DNA of 64,000 bases from Hirundichthys speculiger (taxonomy: Eukaryota; Chordata; Actinopteri; Beloniformes; Exocoetidae): positions 1-64,000 of the forward strand of contig JAGFBZ010000673.1 of NCBI GenBank assembly GCA_018398805.1. The letters are read 5' to 3'. Position numbers and translations under genes: made by a program. The number at the start of each line of letters is the position of its first letter. The stretch's first letter is position 1. Under the pieces are notes generated by a model, which saw nothing but the letters and a program-made list of their open reading frames with translations, ran no database searches and was not told where the DNA came from. Below are positions 22,275 through 32,679 of the stretch, piece by piece.

Positions 22275-23300
22275 TCAGTCGCGGACAGGTGTAGTATTCT
22301 CCTCCCCGGCGCGCCGCTGAAATCCCCGCAGTTTCTCACGGACGCTTCGTTGAAATGTTGCAGGGTCTCTGTGACGGCGGTCTTTCTCGTTCTCCCATGG
22401 TAGATGAAGGGTGTCCGACGTCTTCTTGACCAGCTGGGTGTGGGGGACTGCAATACCTCTGGCGCGTAAATCCTCCGCCGCTTGCTCAGTGCTGTGATAG
22501 ATGACCGGCCCGTCTTTGAGAAATACACGCATCCTTGTTAATGGAGTTTGGAAGTGGATGCCCTTTTCTTTAGGTGTCTTCTTGATTGTCGTGTATTCTT
22601 TTCGTTTTGCCAGCACTTCAGTTGCGTAGTCGTGGTCAAAAAACAACCGTTTACCTTCAAAGGTGATCGGCTTCTTCCAGGCGACTTTCTCCTTTGTTGT
22701 GAATTTCAGGAACTTAATGACTATGGATCTTGGCATTGCATTATCCGGAGGCCGTACGCCCAGGGCTCTGTGCGCCCGCTCAATGCCCAAGTCCATGTCG
22801 GGAGCGATGTCCTCACCCAGTTCGGTCCTGATAAGTTTCTCCACAAAGTTAGTTATGGAGGTGCCCTCTGCTGCTTCTCTTACGCCGTACAACCTGATGT
22901 TACTTCTGCGTGAGTGCCCCTCTAGCTCCGTAACTCTAGCTTGTAGAGTTTGTTGCCTTTTCAGTAGAGAAGTCACTGCATCTTTTGCACCTGCGCTCCA
23001 TGTCTCAATGTCCCCGATGCGTTGTTCAGCTTCTTCGAGTCTTTCGTATGCGAGGTCGATTTTTCCTGTCGCCGCCTCGATCTCATGGTTAATGTCGGCT
23101 CTCAGTTTGTTCAGCTGTTTCTTAATGTCCGCTTGGAGGCTGTTTTGAAAGTCTGATAGATGGTTTGCGATATCGGTTCTAATTTCCGTTTTCATGTCTT
23201 TCATCACTTCTCTTATGGTCGTCAGTATAGCTGACTCCTCACCTAGCTTGGTAGCTAATGCCTCCTCGCTGCCATCTTCTTCTGTGTTAGTGTTTTCCAT
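22275..23300 (-). CDS. L1 ORF1 RNA-binding protein, intact frame of 341 codons
   Basis: The frame begins MENTNTEEDGSEEALATKL and has an acidic start and a long heptad-type coiled coil (about residues 25–125). An RRM-like region around residues 130–215 includes RRSNIRLYGV and the run AMPRSIVIKFLKFTTKEKV, then a C-terminal domain with DHDYATEVLAKRKEY. This is the L1 ORF1p (transposase 22) layout: a trimeric RNA chaperone packing L1 RNA. Length is usual for the family. It is uninterrupted although ORF2 of the same element is dead. Plus-strand frames over it are antisense shadows. Confidence 0.9.
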   Translation of the reverse strand: MENTNTEEDGSEEALATKLGEESAILTTIREVMKDMKTEIRTDIANHLSDFQNSLQADIKKQLNKLRADINHEIEAATGKIDLAYERLEEAEQRIGDIETWSAGAKDAVTSLLKRQQTLQARVTELEGHSRRSNIRLYGVREAAEGTSITNFVEKLIRTELGEDIAPDMDLGIERAHRALGVRPPDNAMPRSIVIKFLKFTTKEKVAWKKPITFEGKRLFFDHDYATEVLAKRKEYTTIKKTPKEKGIHFQTPLTRMRVFLKDGPVIYHSTEQAAEDLRARGIAVPHTQLVKKTSDTLHLPWENEKDRRHRDPATFQRSVREKLRGFQRRAGEENTTPVRD

Positions 23301-23600
23301 GGCGTCGTCATCCCGATCAAAATCTCCCTTCTTAGCTCTCCTTTGTGACCTTCCGCGGTTCCTTTCCTTCCCCCTTTACATCTCTCGCTTTATTTAGGTC
23401 AGTCTTAGTTTAAGAGCATATTGTATTTAGGGGGTTTAGCTAAAAGGATGGGAGCAGGTTTTTATGCGTCCGCCATCAAGTTCATGCCACCGGAAGTGCC
23501 TCCAGTACCTTGTTGAATCTATGCCACGAAGGATTAAGGCAAAAGGGGGTCTGACCCGCTAGCAAGGTGGAGCTAAAGTGGCTGGTGAGCGTGTGTGTCT

Positions 23601-23610
23601 GTATATATAC

Positions 23611-23671
<61 letters not shown>
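23601..23671. repeat. (TA)n microsatellite between Tc1 and hAT elements
   Basis: Pure TA with one or two TG units. Confidence 0.95.
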
Positions 23672-23672
<1 letters not shown>

Positions 23673-24085
23673 GCGTGTGCAGGCCCGTCGATAGGGGGGA
23701 ACAAACGGGTCTGCTGTCCCGGGCCCAGGGAGAGGGGGGCCCACAACTGGGCCCTCATTAAATTGTGTAAATTAAAAAAATGTCCTATTTGTGGTGAAAG
23801 GAAATTGCAGAGACAGATCGCCCTCGGAGGCCCCCCTCAATGTGGGGCCGGCCCCGCACTTGTGGTTCATCTCCCGACCAATCGGGGGCCCCCAGACAAT
23901 GACTGATTAGGAACTAAATGCAACGACACACCGTCTGTCCCCCTGTGGTGAAAGGTAAATGCATCGACAGATCGCCCTCGGAGTACCCCCTCAACGCGGG
24001 GCGCGGCCCCGTCCCCTCAACCAATTTTGGCTTTGGACTTCAGCCAGCAAAAGTGTATTTAGCGGCGGAAAATTTAAAAGGAAAA

Positions 24086-25545
24086 ATGAAACGAAGTTAT
24101 CCTTCCGGTTATGAAAAACGGAAGAAGAAAAAGGAATTGGGAGGCAAAGAAAAAGCAAGACACCGGTAAGTGACAGTTCATTTGATAAATTAGGAGTTTG
24201 AGTCTTCAGTGTTGTACAAGTGCGGCTATTAGGCCAAAAGAAAAAAAAAAGCTAGGCTATGCGTGAGGATGAGGTGTATTTTCGCTAGCTCGCTGGCTGG
24301 CAAATGCTAACGAATGCGAACAGTTTCTCTCTCTCTGCATATATTACCTAACGTTATTACCTCTGGAAACACCACTGTTAACAACAAAACATAGCTGTGT
24401 AGTAACAAATAGTGTTGCTTCTGGCTGCTGCCATGTTTTAACTAATGCAAAATATTCATTTAAACTGCATAAATGAAGCAGTGGTGTTTTAACTCTTTTA
24501 TTACTCTTGTTACTACTACTGAAAACACCTGTTTTTTTACAACAAAACTCCACTTATGTGCTCTGGTTGTTCACTGTTTTTAAAGCATCAGCTGTCTAAT
24601 TTTCAAGCAGAATGCTTAAATCTGTTGTCTGTTACAGACTACTCTATCGCTAGGCTAAATCAATGTACTAAACATACAAATCAGAAAACTAACCAGATCT
24701 TTTCTTACTCCTTCAAGGTTCTCTGCTTAAATTCATGGAACCTCTTCCTCCAAAGGATGCTCCCACTGCTGATGGTAAAGTGAATTTATCTCCCTGAGCT
24801 GTTTGTAGTGATCACTTTTAATCTCAGCAACATTGTTATATTTAAATACACCATCAACTTCTCATATTGAAGATGAAAACACGGGAAGAGACTCGGGAGA
24901 GACTTCAACATCAAGTGGTACCCTGGCCTCCACTCCCAGCACTTCATCAAGAGAAGGTAACACAAACTTTGCTCAGAATCTAGGTGATAAGTGTACATCT
25001 CAGATCTTGAATTCTCAAATAACTGTGTCCACAACAACAACCACAACTGCAAGTGTTCTTACATTATTGTGCACTTGTGTTATTTAAAATAAAAGATTTT
25101 TTGGATTGAAAGATTTTCTTGGTGTTTTGGGGCCGGGAGGGCTCCCATGCTCACACTTGCCTAGGGCCCCCAAGGTGACTAGAAATGGCCCTGGAGACTG
25201 ATTATCAGGCACAACATTTCAGCGATCCTGCATTATGGCCAACTACAATGACCGACTCTGATAGAGTGAACCTCGTGCGCGTGATGACAAAATGAACGAC
25301 TTTTTCAGAGAGGGCAAAGGAATTGCAGGCAGATGCAGAGGGCAGGCAATTTCCAAACTATTTGACATATTCCCCATCCCACAATGGACGGGAAAAAATA
25401 GATAGGGACTGGTTAACATATAGCAGCTCAAAAAAGGCCCTATTTTGCCTCCCATGTTTGTTGTTCTCTTTTAAAGTAGAAAAAAAGTCAACAAGTGCCC
25501 TAAATTCAATAGATGGAGATGTTCATTTGGTTTTGAAGATATAAA
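24086..25545 (+). pseudogene. hAT transposase gene remnant (N-terminal exon and TTF zinc finger)
   Basis: A Lys/Arg-rich exon starts at 24086 with MKRSYPSGYEKRKKKK and ends at 24165 before GTAAGT. Short Ser/Thr/Pro-rich exon-like pieces follow (about 24720–24775 and 24848–24957). The last block (about 25200–25545) contains NYLTYSPSHNGREK, RDWLTYS and ALFCLPCLLF, the signature of a TTF-type zinc finger of fish hAT transposases of the ZMYM/DUF4371 sort, with a stop just before it (near 25290). Everything C-terminal to the finger is gone. Confidence 0.8.
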
Positions 25546-25788
25546 ACTGACAATTCAAGTTTTCATTTAAAGTTTGATACACATATTTATTTACTGTATT
25601 ATCAGTTGACAAAGAAAAAATTCTTCAAATTAAAATGCCTAATGTATTCTTCCCTGGTCTATTTTTCCTGCATGTATAAGAATTAGAAAATGTGTATGCA
25701 TAAATCTTAATAATATTAGCAGGTCCTTTCATATTTAACTAAAACTTCAGCTGCCATGGAGAGCTAAGATTTTCTCCTCATATACAAT

Positions 25789-26079
25789 CAGGGCTTGACA
25801 CTGACACCGGCCAACCGGCCAAATGCTAGTAAAATTTAGCTGTGGCTAGTAACAATTTCTGTCTCACAAGCAACTTTGGCTGGTAACTTATTCTTTGATA
25901 TGACACATCACAATAGTTGTGCCAATCGTTTGTATTTAAAATGTAAATGCAAGAATATTGTGAAGAAGAAAAAAAACTGACAGCAAAACTGTGGCTAACA
26001 TAAAGACTAAATGGCTAATGACTGAGGAAAAACACTAGCCACAGTGGCTGGTGAGCAAAAAAGTTAGCGTCAAGCCCTG
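25789..26079. mobile_element. Small hAT MITE nested in the hAT element
   Basis: Ends CAGGGCTTGAC and GTCAAGCCCTG are exact inverted repeats, and both are flanked by TATACAAT (25781–25788 and 26080–26087), a perfect 8-bp duplication. Length 291 bp with no coding. Subterminal GGCTAGT/ACTAGCC motifs occur at both sides. Confidence 0.93.
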
Positions 26080-26233
26080 TATACAATACCTTATTTATTG
26101 CATTACATCACAATATATCAAACATAACTGGTGATGTTTAGTGACAAAAAAAAAAAACCGCGGTGGTGTAGGGGAGGACCCATCTAACATTATCTTGTCA
26201 CGGGCCCAGACAAGACTGTCAGCTGGCCTGCGC

Positions 26234-26238
<5 letters not shown>

Positions 26239-26308
<70 letters not shown>
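26239..26308. repeat. (TG)n(TA)n microsatellite
   Basis: Continuation of the simple repeat into which the hAT element inserted; ends at about 26308 with TGTCTGTCTG. Confidence 0.95.
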
Positions 26309-26310
<2 letters not shown>

Positions 26311-27329
26311 TGTCTGTGTGTATAAAATGCAAAAAGAAGCTGTTTTCTACCAAGGTGTCATACTTTTCTAATGTTTATTGAGAATCAAAACTTAAGTCAC
26401 AACTACATAAAAATTACATGAAATCCTCAAGACTACATAAGGTATCAATGTGCATTAAAAAAATTCCATTTTACTCTTTTATACATTAACCACACAGTTA
26501 AAAATGTCAGAAGGCCTATTTAAAGTCACAGGATTAACATTTTAAGATAAAAACATAAAAGATAATAAATACACACACATGCACAAAGAGAAATCCTATA
26601 GCAGATCAATTTAAGCCCAAATAGACAAAGTTATTTACAACAGGCCTACTTTAAAGCCACTCTGTGTAGAAACACCACTTCTGATGACATGCTGCTTTAG
26701 GTGTTGTACAAATAGGGGTGTTTTAATATTGATAGTGATCTTCACTTGTGAAGGATAGCTGTAAAAGATTTTATGTACTCCATTATGCATACTGTGATCA
26801 CTTTGCATTGGACAAGTTTTATAGATAACTTGCAGAATAACTAACCTTTCTCTGTGGCAGCATATCACAAGATGGACGATAAGTGCACTTAAAAGTGGGA
26901 CAAAGTGGTATCACAAGACATGCTAGGTCATGCCTATTCATTAGCAATGAGTTATCAGGGGCTTCTATGTGGTCACAAGTGGTATTACTACATAGAGTTG
27001 CTTTGAAGTATTGTATACAAAAACAAGAAGGCTATATTGACAGTAAAAAGTCAGAAATTATGTTGAAATTACTCCTTTTATACAGATATGAAACAGAACT
27101 ACATGCATCTAAATAAAGTCTAAATATATGTAATGAGAAATAAATATTGAAAGACTTATTTATTGTAAAAGGATGAAAACAAAAATATAATGGGCATTAA
27201 ATATTAAAATGGTTCATAGCCAAAATACAGAAATACTAAATCAAAATTTTTAAAGGAAATATAATGTCATTCATAACTTATTACATTAAGACATATTTTA
27301 TTTATTTATTTATTTTTTATTTTCAAGTT
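26309..27329. other. Intergenic, no gene recognised
   Basis: AT-rich. Frames of 77 codons at 26635–26868 (minus) and 26883–27116 (plus) have no known domain. Confidence 0.4.
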
Positions 27330-27591
27330 TATTTGTTCAGGGACAATGCACATTGATGAACATTTCTGTAAATGTGCCAGTTTATAGCTGATTAGCTAAT
27401 TTGCAACTGTAGTCCCTGGGCAGGATGTTAATTGCCAGTAAAAGAAATTCCAAGTGAGAGGAACTATCACTTAACCTAACATGCATGTCTTTTGGACTGT
27501 GGGAGGAAACTGGAGTACCCGGAGGAAACCCACACAATCACGGGGAGAACATGCAAACTCCACACAGAAAGGCCCCGAGGTTCAAACCAGG

Positions 27592-27624
<33 letters not shown>

Positions 27625-27695
27625 GGTTCCTGGTTGAGGTTCGAACCAGGAACCTTCTAGCTGTGAGGCAAAACCACTAAGCCACCGTGCTGCCT
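27330..27695 (-). mobile_element. Composite repeat: 'gtccctgg' module plus SINE head (copy C)
   Basis: 27330–27424 matches the module at 4842–4935. From 27466 the minus-strand SINE body is recognisable (CATGCATGTC, GGAGGAAAC, GGGGAGAACATGCAAACTCC) up to a tRNA-like head with GGTTCGAACC at about 27639. A 30-C tract interrupts the head. Confidence 0.75.
27593..27622. repeat. (C)30 homopolymer
   Basis: Thirty consecutive C inside the SINE head, followed at once by a 13-bp inverted repeat (27623–27635 with 27644–27656). Confidence 0.95.
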
Positions 27696-27951
27696 AAAAT
27701 AAAATAAATAAATAAAATAAACTTATTACATTAAGACATATTTCTCAAACTCTTCAAACAAAAAAAGAAAAATCAAGATATAATCAAAATAAAGACATGC
27801 TAACAATGGTGAAAGTACCCACTATTGTTTCTGCAGAGATGCACAAATCTAGTTTTTTTTTCAGAGCAGCTGTTTTTAATGATGGAAACACCGGAGGGCT
27901 GCTGCTGCTGCAAGGACGTGGATCTGGAAATGCACTGTGATGTTCCATCTC
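27696..27951. other. AT-rich segment and 3' flank of the SLC1 pseudogene
   Basis: Nothing recognised besides the degenerate Ser/Pro-rich tail sequence that follows the transporter stop codon on the minus strand. Confidence 0.4.
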
Positions 27952-28994
27952 TCAAGAACCTGAAGGGTTTGGTGGGGCAGTGGTGCATTCTTCCTCATTC
28001 ATATTTTCCAGATCCTCTTTTGACAGATGAGCGACAAGTGCAGCACCAAAGCAGTTTCCCAGAATGTTGACAACAGGACTGCAGAGATATCTGACAGATA
28101 CATGAAACACAGGAACCTATATAAGCCTGGTTTATCTTCTCCTTTACACTGTGCTATTTGATGTCATTTGGTGGAGTTAAAAACTCACAGCAGCCATTCG
28201 ACAGCCAGTGGAAGGGCAGCGTTCCTCGCTGAAACTCCAGCAGATGACAAAATCAAGAGAGTGGTCACAGTTCCTGCCGCAGGGACTCCTGCCTCTCCTA
28301 CAGCTGTAAACACCACAGCCACACTGTAGAAGAATCAGAGCTGTGTTCAAGTCAAGCTGCTGTAAAACCCAATCAACTCTGGATTCTCAGCTGGGAACTG
28401 GGGGCAAAACTCTGAACAGCTTCACTTCCCATTTCCCATTTTAAGATTCTACTTCCACTGACAAACAGATGAACTGCTTTACCAACTGAAATGGCTGGTG
28501 AGTGTGTTATTTTCTGAGATAAAATCAGACAGATAATAAGAAGATAACGGTTGTTACTTACCTAAGAGTAAATAAGAGGGCCGGGTCCAGTGGAAGGCCA
28601 TTGAGCTGGATAATATAGACTGCCACAGCCATTTCACAAAAGACTGTTCCATTCATAACAAAATTGAGCCCGACAAGCAGCATGAAATGAGTTATCCCTC
28701 TTCAATCTTGATGACGTCCTCACAACAGAAGTGGATCCTGGAAACTGCATCGCTTGGACACACAGAAGGATTGTTCTTTACCATCCCTGTACTGCTCACT
28801 ACACATCAACGCAAGTCCTCTCTGTAATCCTGGAGCGTTCAGTCCAGATGCAAGGAAGAAAATTCACATACCTGCATGGGACGATCAGGTCAAGCAGAAA
28901 GGCAGAAGAAGCCCCACTGATGACAGGAAGGGGGTTCTGTTTTGTTCACACCAGATAGATTACCGGCAACACCACTGCTCCATAGATCACCAGC
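27952..28994 (-). pseudogene. SLC1-family (glutamate/neutral amino-acid) transporter fragment, four exons, broken
   Basis: Four exon-like blocks in family order. 28994–28872: LVIYGAVVLPVIYLV, then an in-frame TGA, then NPLPVISGASSAFLL (hairpin region HP1). About 28740–28562: THFMLLVGLNFVMNGTVF and VAVYIIQLNG (the family's NMDGTALYE helix 7 region), with a frame shift near 28706. 28323–28189: VAVVFTAVGEAGVPAAGTVTTLLILSS and PLAVEWLL (HP2 and start of helix 8), intact. 28078–27952: PVVNILGNCFGAALVAHLSKEDLE, then stop. The DR-x-x-T stretch that normally precedes VVN is missing and the usual GD is GN. The donors and acceptors for these blocks are mostly intact (e.g. GTAAGT at 28561, GTGAGT at 28188). 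SLC1 proteins carry acidic or neutral amino acids with Na+ across the plasma membrane. Member (EAAT or ASCT type) not decided. Kept introns show a DNA-level copy or a decayed original gene. Confidence 0.85.
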
Positions 28995-29439
28995 CTAACA
29001 AAATATAAAAATCAATGTGTATATCATTTATAACTGATGAGCACGTGTTAGAAAAAAATATCATCCTCAGCACAACCTTACTTGTGAGTCACCTTACTTG
29101 TACAAACTTTGTACAGACATTGCAGCAAACTATCGTTCTACCAGCAACAACGAAGAAGAAGTAGCGGCGGGAAATTCGAAGAAGAACACATCTACCATTC
29201 ACATTTGGAGAGAGGCATACGTCAGAGGGCGCAGGGTTCACAGCAATGCGTAGTGACGGCATAGCTTTGACGCAGAAGTATAAATCAGCCAGTTCTGCTT
29301 CCGTTGCATTTAAGAGGATAAATTGCTCCAGTTGCCACTAATCATCTGCTCTTGATTATTTTATCACCAGAAGCTATGCAGATCTCTACAAATGAAAATC
29401 TTTTAGCAGCTTGCTGGTCTAGAGCATTCAGGAATGTAA
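28995..29439. other. Intergenic, possible DNA-transposon fragment
   Basis: A GC-richer part (about 29140–29290, GAAGAAGAAGTAGCGGCGGG then GGGTTCACAGCAATGCG and GACGCAGAAGTATAAATC) resembles repeated fish DNA. No ends were found. Confidence 0.3.
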
Positions 29440-31600
29440 ACACAGTGTTAAAGTAAAGGGGGAACTACTTAAGTAACGAAACAGAAACAATCAGTGCTAC
29501 ACATCCGTCTGCAACAGTCACAAAACATTTTCCAGACAATTTGAGTGTTCAGTGTTTCATAGTGAGAAGTATTATTCACAAGTGGAAAACAGTCAGGACA
29601 ACTGCCAATTTTCCCAAGAGTGGACATCCCAGTAAATTAACCCCAGAAGACTGAACAAGAACATTATTCTGGAGGTGTTACCAAGAGGAATCTTATTCTG
29701 TCTAATGGAATGTTTAAGCACAATTACGGTTCACAAAACTGTATCTGAATGAACCACAAGGCTTCTGAAACAATGTCTCACAGACAGATAGAACCAAAAG
29801 CAGGACACCATGTTGAGAGAAACCCAAACAGCATTTCAGCAGAAACACCTCATGTCCACTGTCAAGCATGGTGGGAGAGGAATGATGATTTGGGTTTGTT
29901 TTGCATCCACAAGACCTGGGCACTTTGCAGTCACTGATGATTATAAACTCCTCTGTATATGCTAGAGTCAAATGTGAGGCCACCTGTCTAACATCTAAAG
30001 CTAAATTGAAACTGGGTCAGAGAACAGAAAAATGGTACCAAACGCAGAAACTAGGGCTGGGCAAGTTAACGCGTTATTATCGCGTTAACGCATTCATTTA
30101 TTAACGCCGACAGTTATTTTATCGCGCGGTAACGTATGTTGCTCACATGCTTTTCTTTTGAAAAGTCTGTTACTGGCTGCTGCGGAACCGGAAGTCAATT
30201 GGCAGGTAAACAAGCGAAAAACCTAGAACAGACATGAAGAATGATAAAAATCTGTATACTTAACAGTTCGGGTAGTAACTCAGGTAGCAATATTAACAAT
30301 TCTGTCTGAAAAAGAAAATTCTGGACTGCAACAAAACTTTCGCGTCATTCCTCCATGTTACATCAGATCTCTCCATGTGTTCACTGTCCTGCTGTTCTCT
30401 AGCTGGTTACTGCAGTGCGGCTCCATCTAGTGGCACATATGTGTAATGACAACAGAAAGTCCAGTCCTCCATTATAAAACTAATTCAGTCCTGTGGACCA
30501 TTTTTTTCATTTCGTATTTTTGAGCCAAGTCTAAAATTAAAATATTAAAAAAAACCCAGGCATTTTTTCCTTTTTTTTTTGTTAGATTAAAAAACGAAAA
30601 ACATATTAAAATGTCACTTTTTAATTTTTTTTTAAATTTTTGATTGACAATTGAAAATGGAAAGAATGAATGATGCACAAATTGGTAAAGTTACTGAACT
30701 TTAACATGAACATTTTCATTTTAAAATTCTCCCAGATGGAGGATTCAACAGAAACAAGGTTATTTGTAACAACTGCCAAGTTGAACTCCCCGCTAAAAGT
30801 TTCTGCTGCTACCTCAGAAATGACCTGTTTTAATGTTATGATTGTGCTGACCCACAATCCTTTTTTTGGATTTTGTTTGTAGACTTTTTTTTAATTTTTT
30901 ATAAAAACAGAATGACATTAATGCCCCGGCAGTGGCAATAAGCTTTATTTTATTTTACATTTTTTAAGATGAGATTTACATTAAATATGTGTTACAGACA
31001 AGTGCTGATGTTAAAAGTGTTTGAACAACAAATGTTATGGCAGCAGAACATTTAAATAAAAGTGGATTTTACACTACTTTTGAATTCATTATTTGATTTT
31101 GCATATACAATGCGATTAATCGCGATTAATCAGGGAAATAATGCGATTAATCGCGATTAAAAATTTTAATTGTTGCCCAGCCCTAGCAGAAACAAATCTA
31201 CATCAAAATGGCTGAAACTTAAAAGAATCAGTATTATGGAGTGGCCTTGTCAACGTCCAGCCCTCATCTCAATTGAAATGCTATGGAAAGCTGTGCATAC
31301 TCAAACATCCAAAAGTCTTAATGAATTGAAACAATGTTGTAAAGAAAAATGGCCCAGAATTCCTCCACAACCATGTAAGATACTGATAAAGTTATACAGG
31401 AAACTACTACTTCAACTTTTTTTTTTTTTTTTTGGTTAAATAAATAACGGCATGGTGAAAAAGTTATGTGTTGTTGTTTGTCTGAGGTTGTATTTGCTTA
31501 TTACTAAGACCCACAATAATCTGAGATTTTTTTTCTGTTTTTTAAAAAAATGAAATATAGGATTAGGGGAACTAACTTTTGCATATGACTATAAACCTCA
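29440..31600 (+). mobile_element. Tc1-like transposon relic (copy 3) split by a hAT element
   Basis: Before the inner element the reading includes VKHGGRGMMIWV at about 29860 (the conserved 'HGGGS-MVWG' block). After it come MEWPCQRPALISIEMLW and KSLNELKQCCKEKWP-IPPQPCK, the Glu-containing block and C-terminus of Tc1 transposases. Frames are broken many times. The right end finishes at about CATATGACT; the left end is uncertain. Confidence 0.8.
30052..31185 (+). mobile_element. hAT element inserted in Tc1 copy 3, perfect TIRs and 8-bp duplication
   Basis: The ends TAGGGCTGGGCAA and TTGCCCAGCCCTA are exact complements, and the flanks 30044–30051 and 31186–31193 are both GCAGAAAC. Subterminal zones are packed with TTAACGCG / GCGATTAATCGCG motifs. 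The interior keeps a trace of a BED-type zinc finger (KVICNNCQVEL near 30755) but no transposase core. Confidence 0.93.
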
Positions 31601-32679
31601 TCCACGTCTCCATAGCCAGACTTGGAATGGAAGAGGAGGTCAAATTCATAAACCTACCAATAATAATGACTTTACCCTAAATAATAAAGTTTTAAAATAG
31701 AAGGAATATTCTTTGATCATGCAGGCTAACCTTCCAAATTCATACAAAAACACAGTAACAGAGTCTACATGGACAAAGTCTGCAAGAAATATGCCTAAAT
31801 ACGAGGTCAAAGTCAAGGTATTTTTATTATTCCTAAGGGGAAATTTGAAAATAGAGTGATCAAAACTAGAACTTTGCTGTGTTTGAAGTGGGTCGGTGGT
31901 GTGTACAACACATGTAATGCGGAGAGTTGACCGGCAGAGGTCAGGCTTGCATCACTGCAGCAAAGACTCATTTCAATAAAAACCAAAGTAGTAAGAGGAC
32001 GTAAAGTGAAATGAATGTGAAGTGTTGCTTCTAATCTACCACTAGTGCTGAACGGAAGAAGGATAGGTGAAAAAAGCGAGGCAAAGTTATTTGCATAGCC
32101 TATTTCATACACAAAGTGCTTTACATAAGCATTCAGAAGAATCAAAATTAAAAGAGCACGTTAATGTAGATCAAAATATCAGAAAAAGACACACAAAAAA
32201 CAAATAAACATAAATAAGACAGAAAGAAACAAATGAGGGAAAAAAGGAAAGAAAAGCAGGCAAACCGATGGTCACGTGGTCGGTCAGCGGGGCAGAGTGA
32301 CGCAGCTGTTGCCAATATAATCAGAGCGCGTGTTCGGTTCCGAGCGGAAATAGTCCGAGATCAAGCTGACAACCAATATCCGACCGTCTCCGCTGCAGTC
32401 GAAACCACGACAGCTTACTGAAACTTTGGTTCACACAACATGAAGTAATGTTTAAAAGCGTTCAGTCAGCCAATTTAGTGATTTAAATTTTAAAACACTG
32501 GCCTTGTCAGCTACTTATGTATCTTAACTGAAGATTTGGGATTGACATACAAAGTGTTTATTTCTCAATCTAGCTACTCTATAGGCTTTTCTCTTTTCAG
32601 ACCCAGTATTATAAGAGTGGGAACTAAATTACTGGGCTATTTGATTTATTTCATCACATGAGCCTTAAAAAAAAACGAT
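31601..32679. other. Intergenic upstream of kcnq5, with short repeat fragments
   Basis: 31813–31855 has the LINE-tail motif TTTTTATTATTCCTAAGGGGAAATT. 32085–32130 resembles the common fish repeat containing ACACAAAGTGCTTTACATAA. No exon seen. Confidence 0.45.

Larger units (their letters stand above)
17809..23500 (-). mobile_element. Near full-length L1-clade LINE, minus strand, with 14-bp target duplication
   Basis: A 5.7-kb insert with poly(A) (a T run at 17807–17818) at the left, ORF2 in the middle and ORF1 at the right. The 14 bases 17795–17808 recur exactly at 23501–23514. The two sides join to one Tc1 transposase sequence, so the borders are certain. The ORF1/ORF2 layout and residues resemble fish L1 elements of the Swimmer type. 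5' UTR is about 200 bases (23301–23500). Confidence 0.95.
16845..23575 (+). pseudogene. Tc1 transposase, frameshifted and split
   Basis: Start at 16845 gives MEKKRDFSDFECGMVVGARR and GLSISETAD, the N-terminal helix-turn-helix. A loss of two bases in a CpG-containing site near 16950 breaks the frame. The longest clean piece (17163–17678) has the first catalytic Asp in VVWSDESGF and the MDPSCLVSTVQ and VMVW segments. The second Asp region near 17565 is out of frame, though the underlying bases of the QQDNAPCHK block survive. The catalytic Glu region (IEHLWDVVERE) is at about 17677–17710. The C-terminus (ESMPRRIKAKGG) lies beyond the LINE at 23515–23550. Confidence 0.9.
16693..23600 (+). mobile_element. 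Tc1-family transposon (copy 2) split by an L1-type LINE
   Basis: The left end reads CTCACCGGCCACTTTATTAG and the right end, at about 23574–23590, is its diverged complement (CTAAAGTGGCTGGTGAG). The transposase is interrupted at 17808 and resumes at 23501. Without the insertion the element would be about 1.2 kb, normal for this family. It is the same family as copy 1 at the start of the window. Both ends border TA-rich DNA. Confidence 0.92.
23680..26230 (+). mobile_element. hAT transposon, internally deleted, with perfect 8-bp target duplication
   Basis: The ends begin CAGGCC and finish GGCCTG. The 8 bases before (23672–23679) and after (26231–26238) are both CGCGTGTG, the 8-bp duplication typical of hAT. 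The inside holds remnants of a multi-exon hAT transposase gene but no dimerisation or catalytic region, so it is non-autonomous. GC-rich terminal zones flank an AT-rich core. A second MITE is inserted in it. Confidence 0.9.

Noticed and set aside
22548..23148. Plus-strand frames of 121 and 161 codons
   Set aside because: Antisense shadows of the L1 ORF1 coding region.
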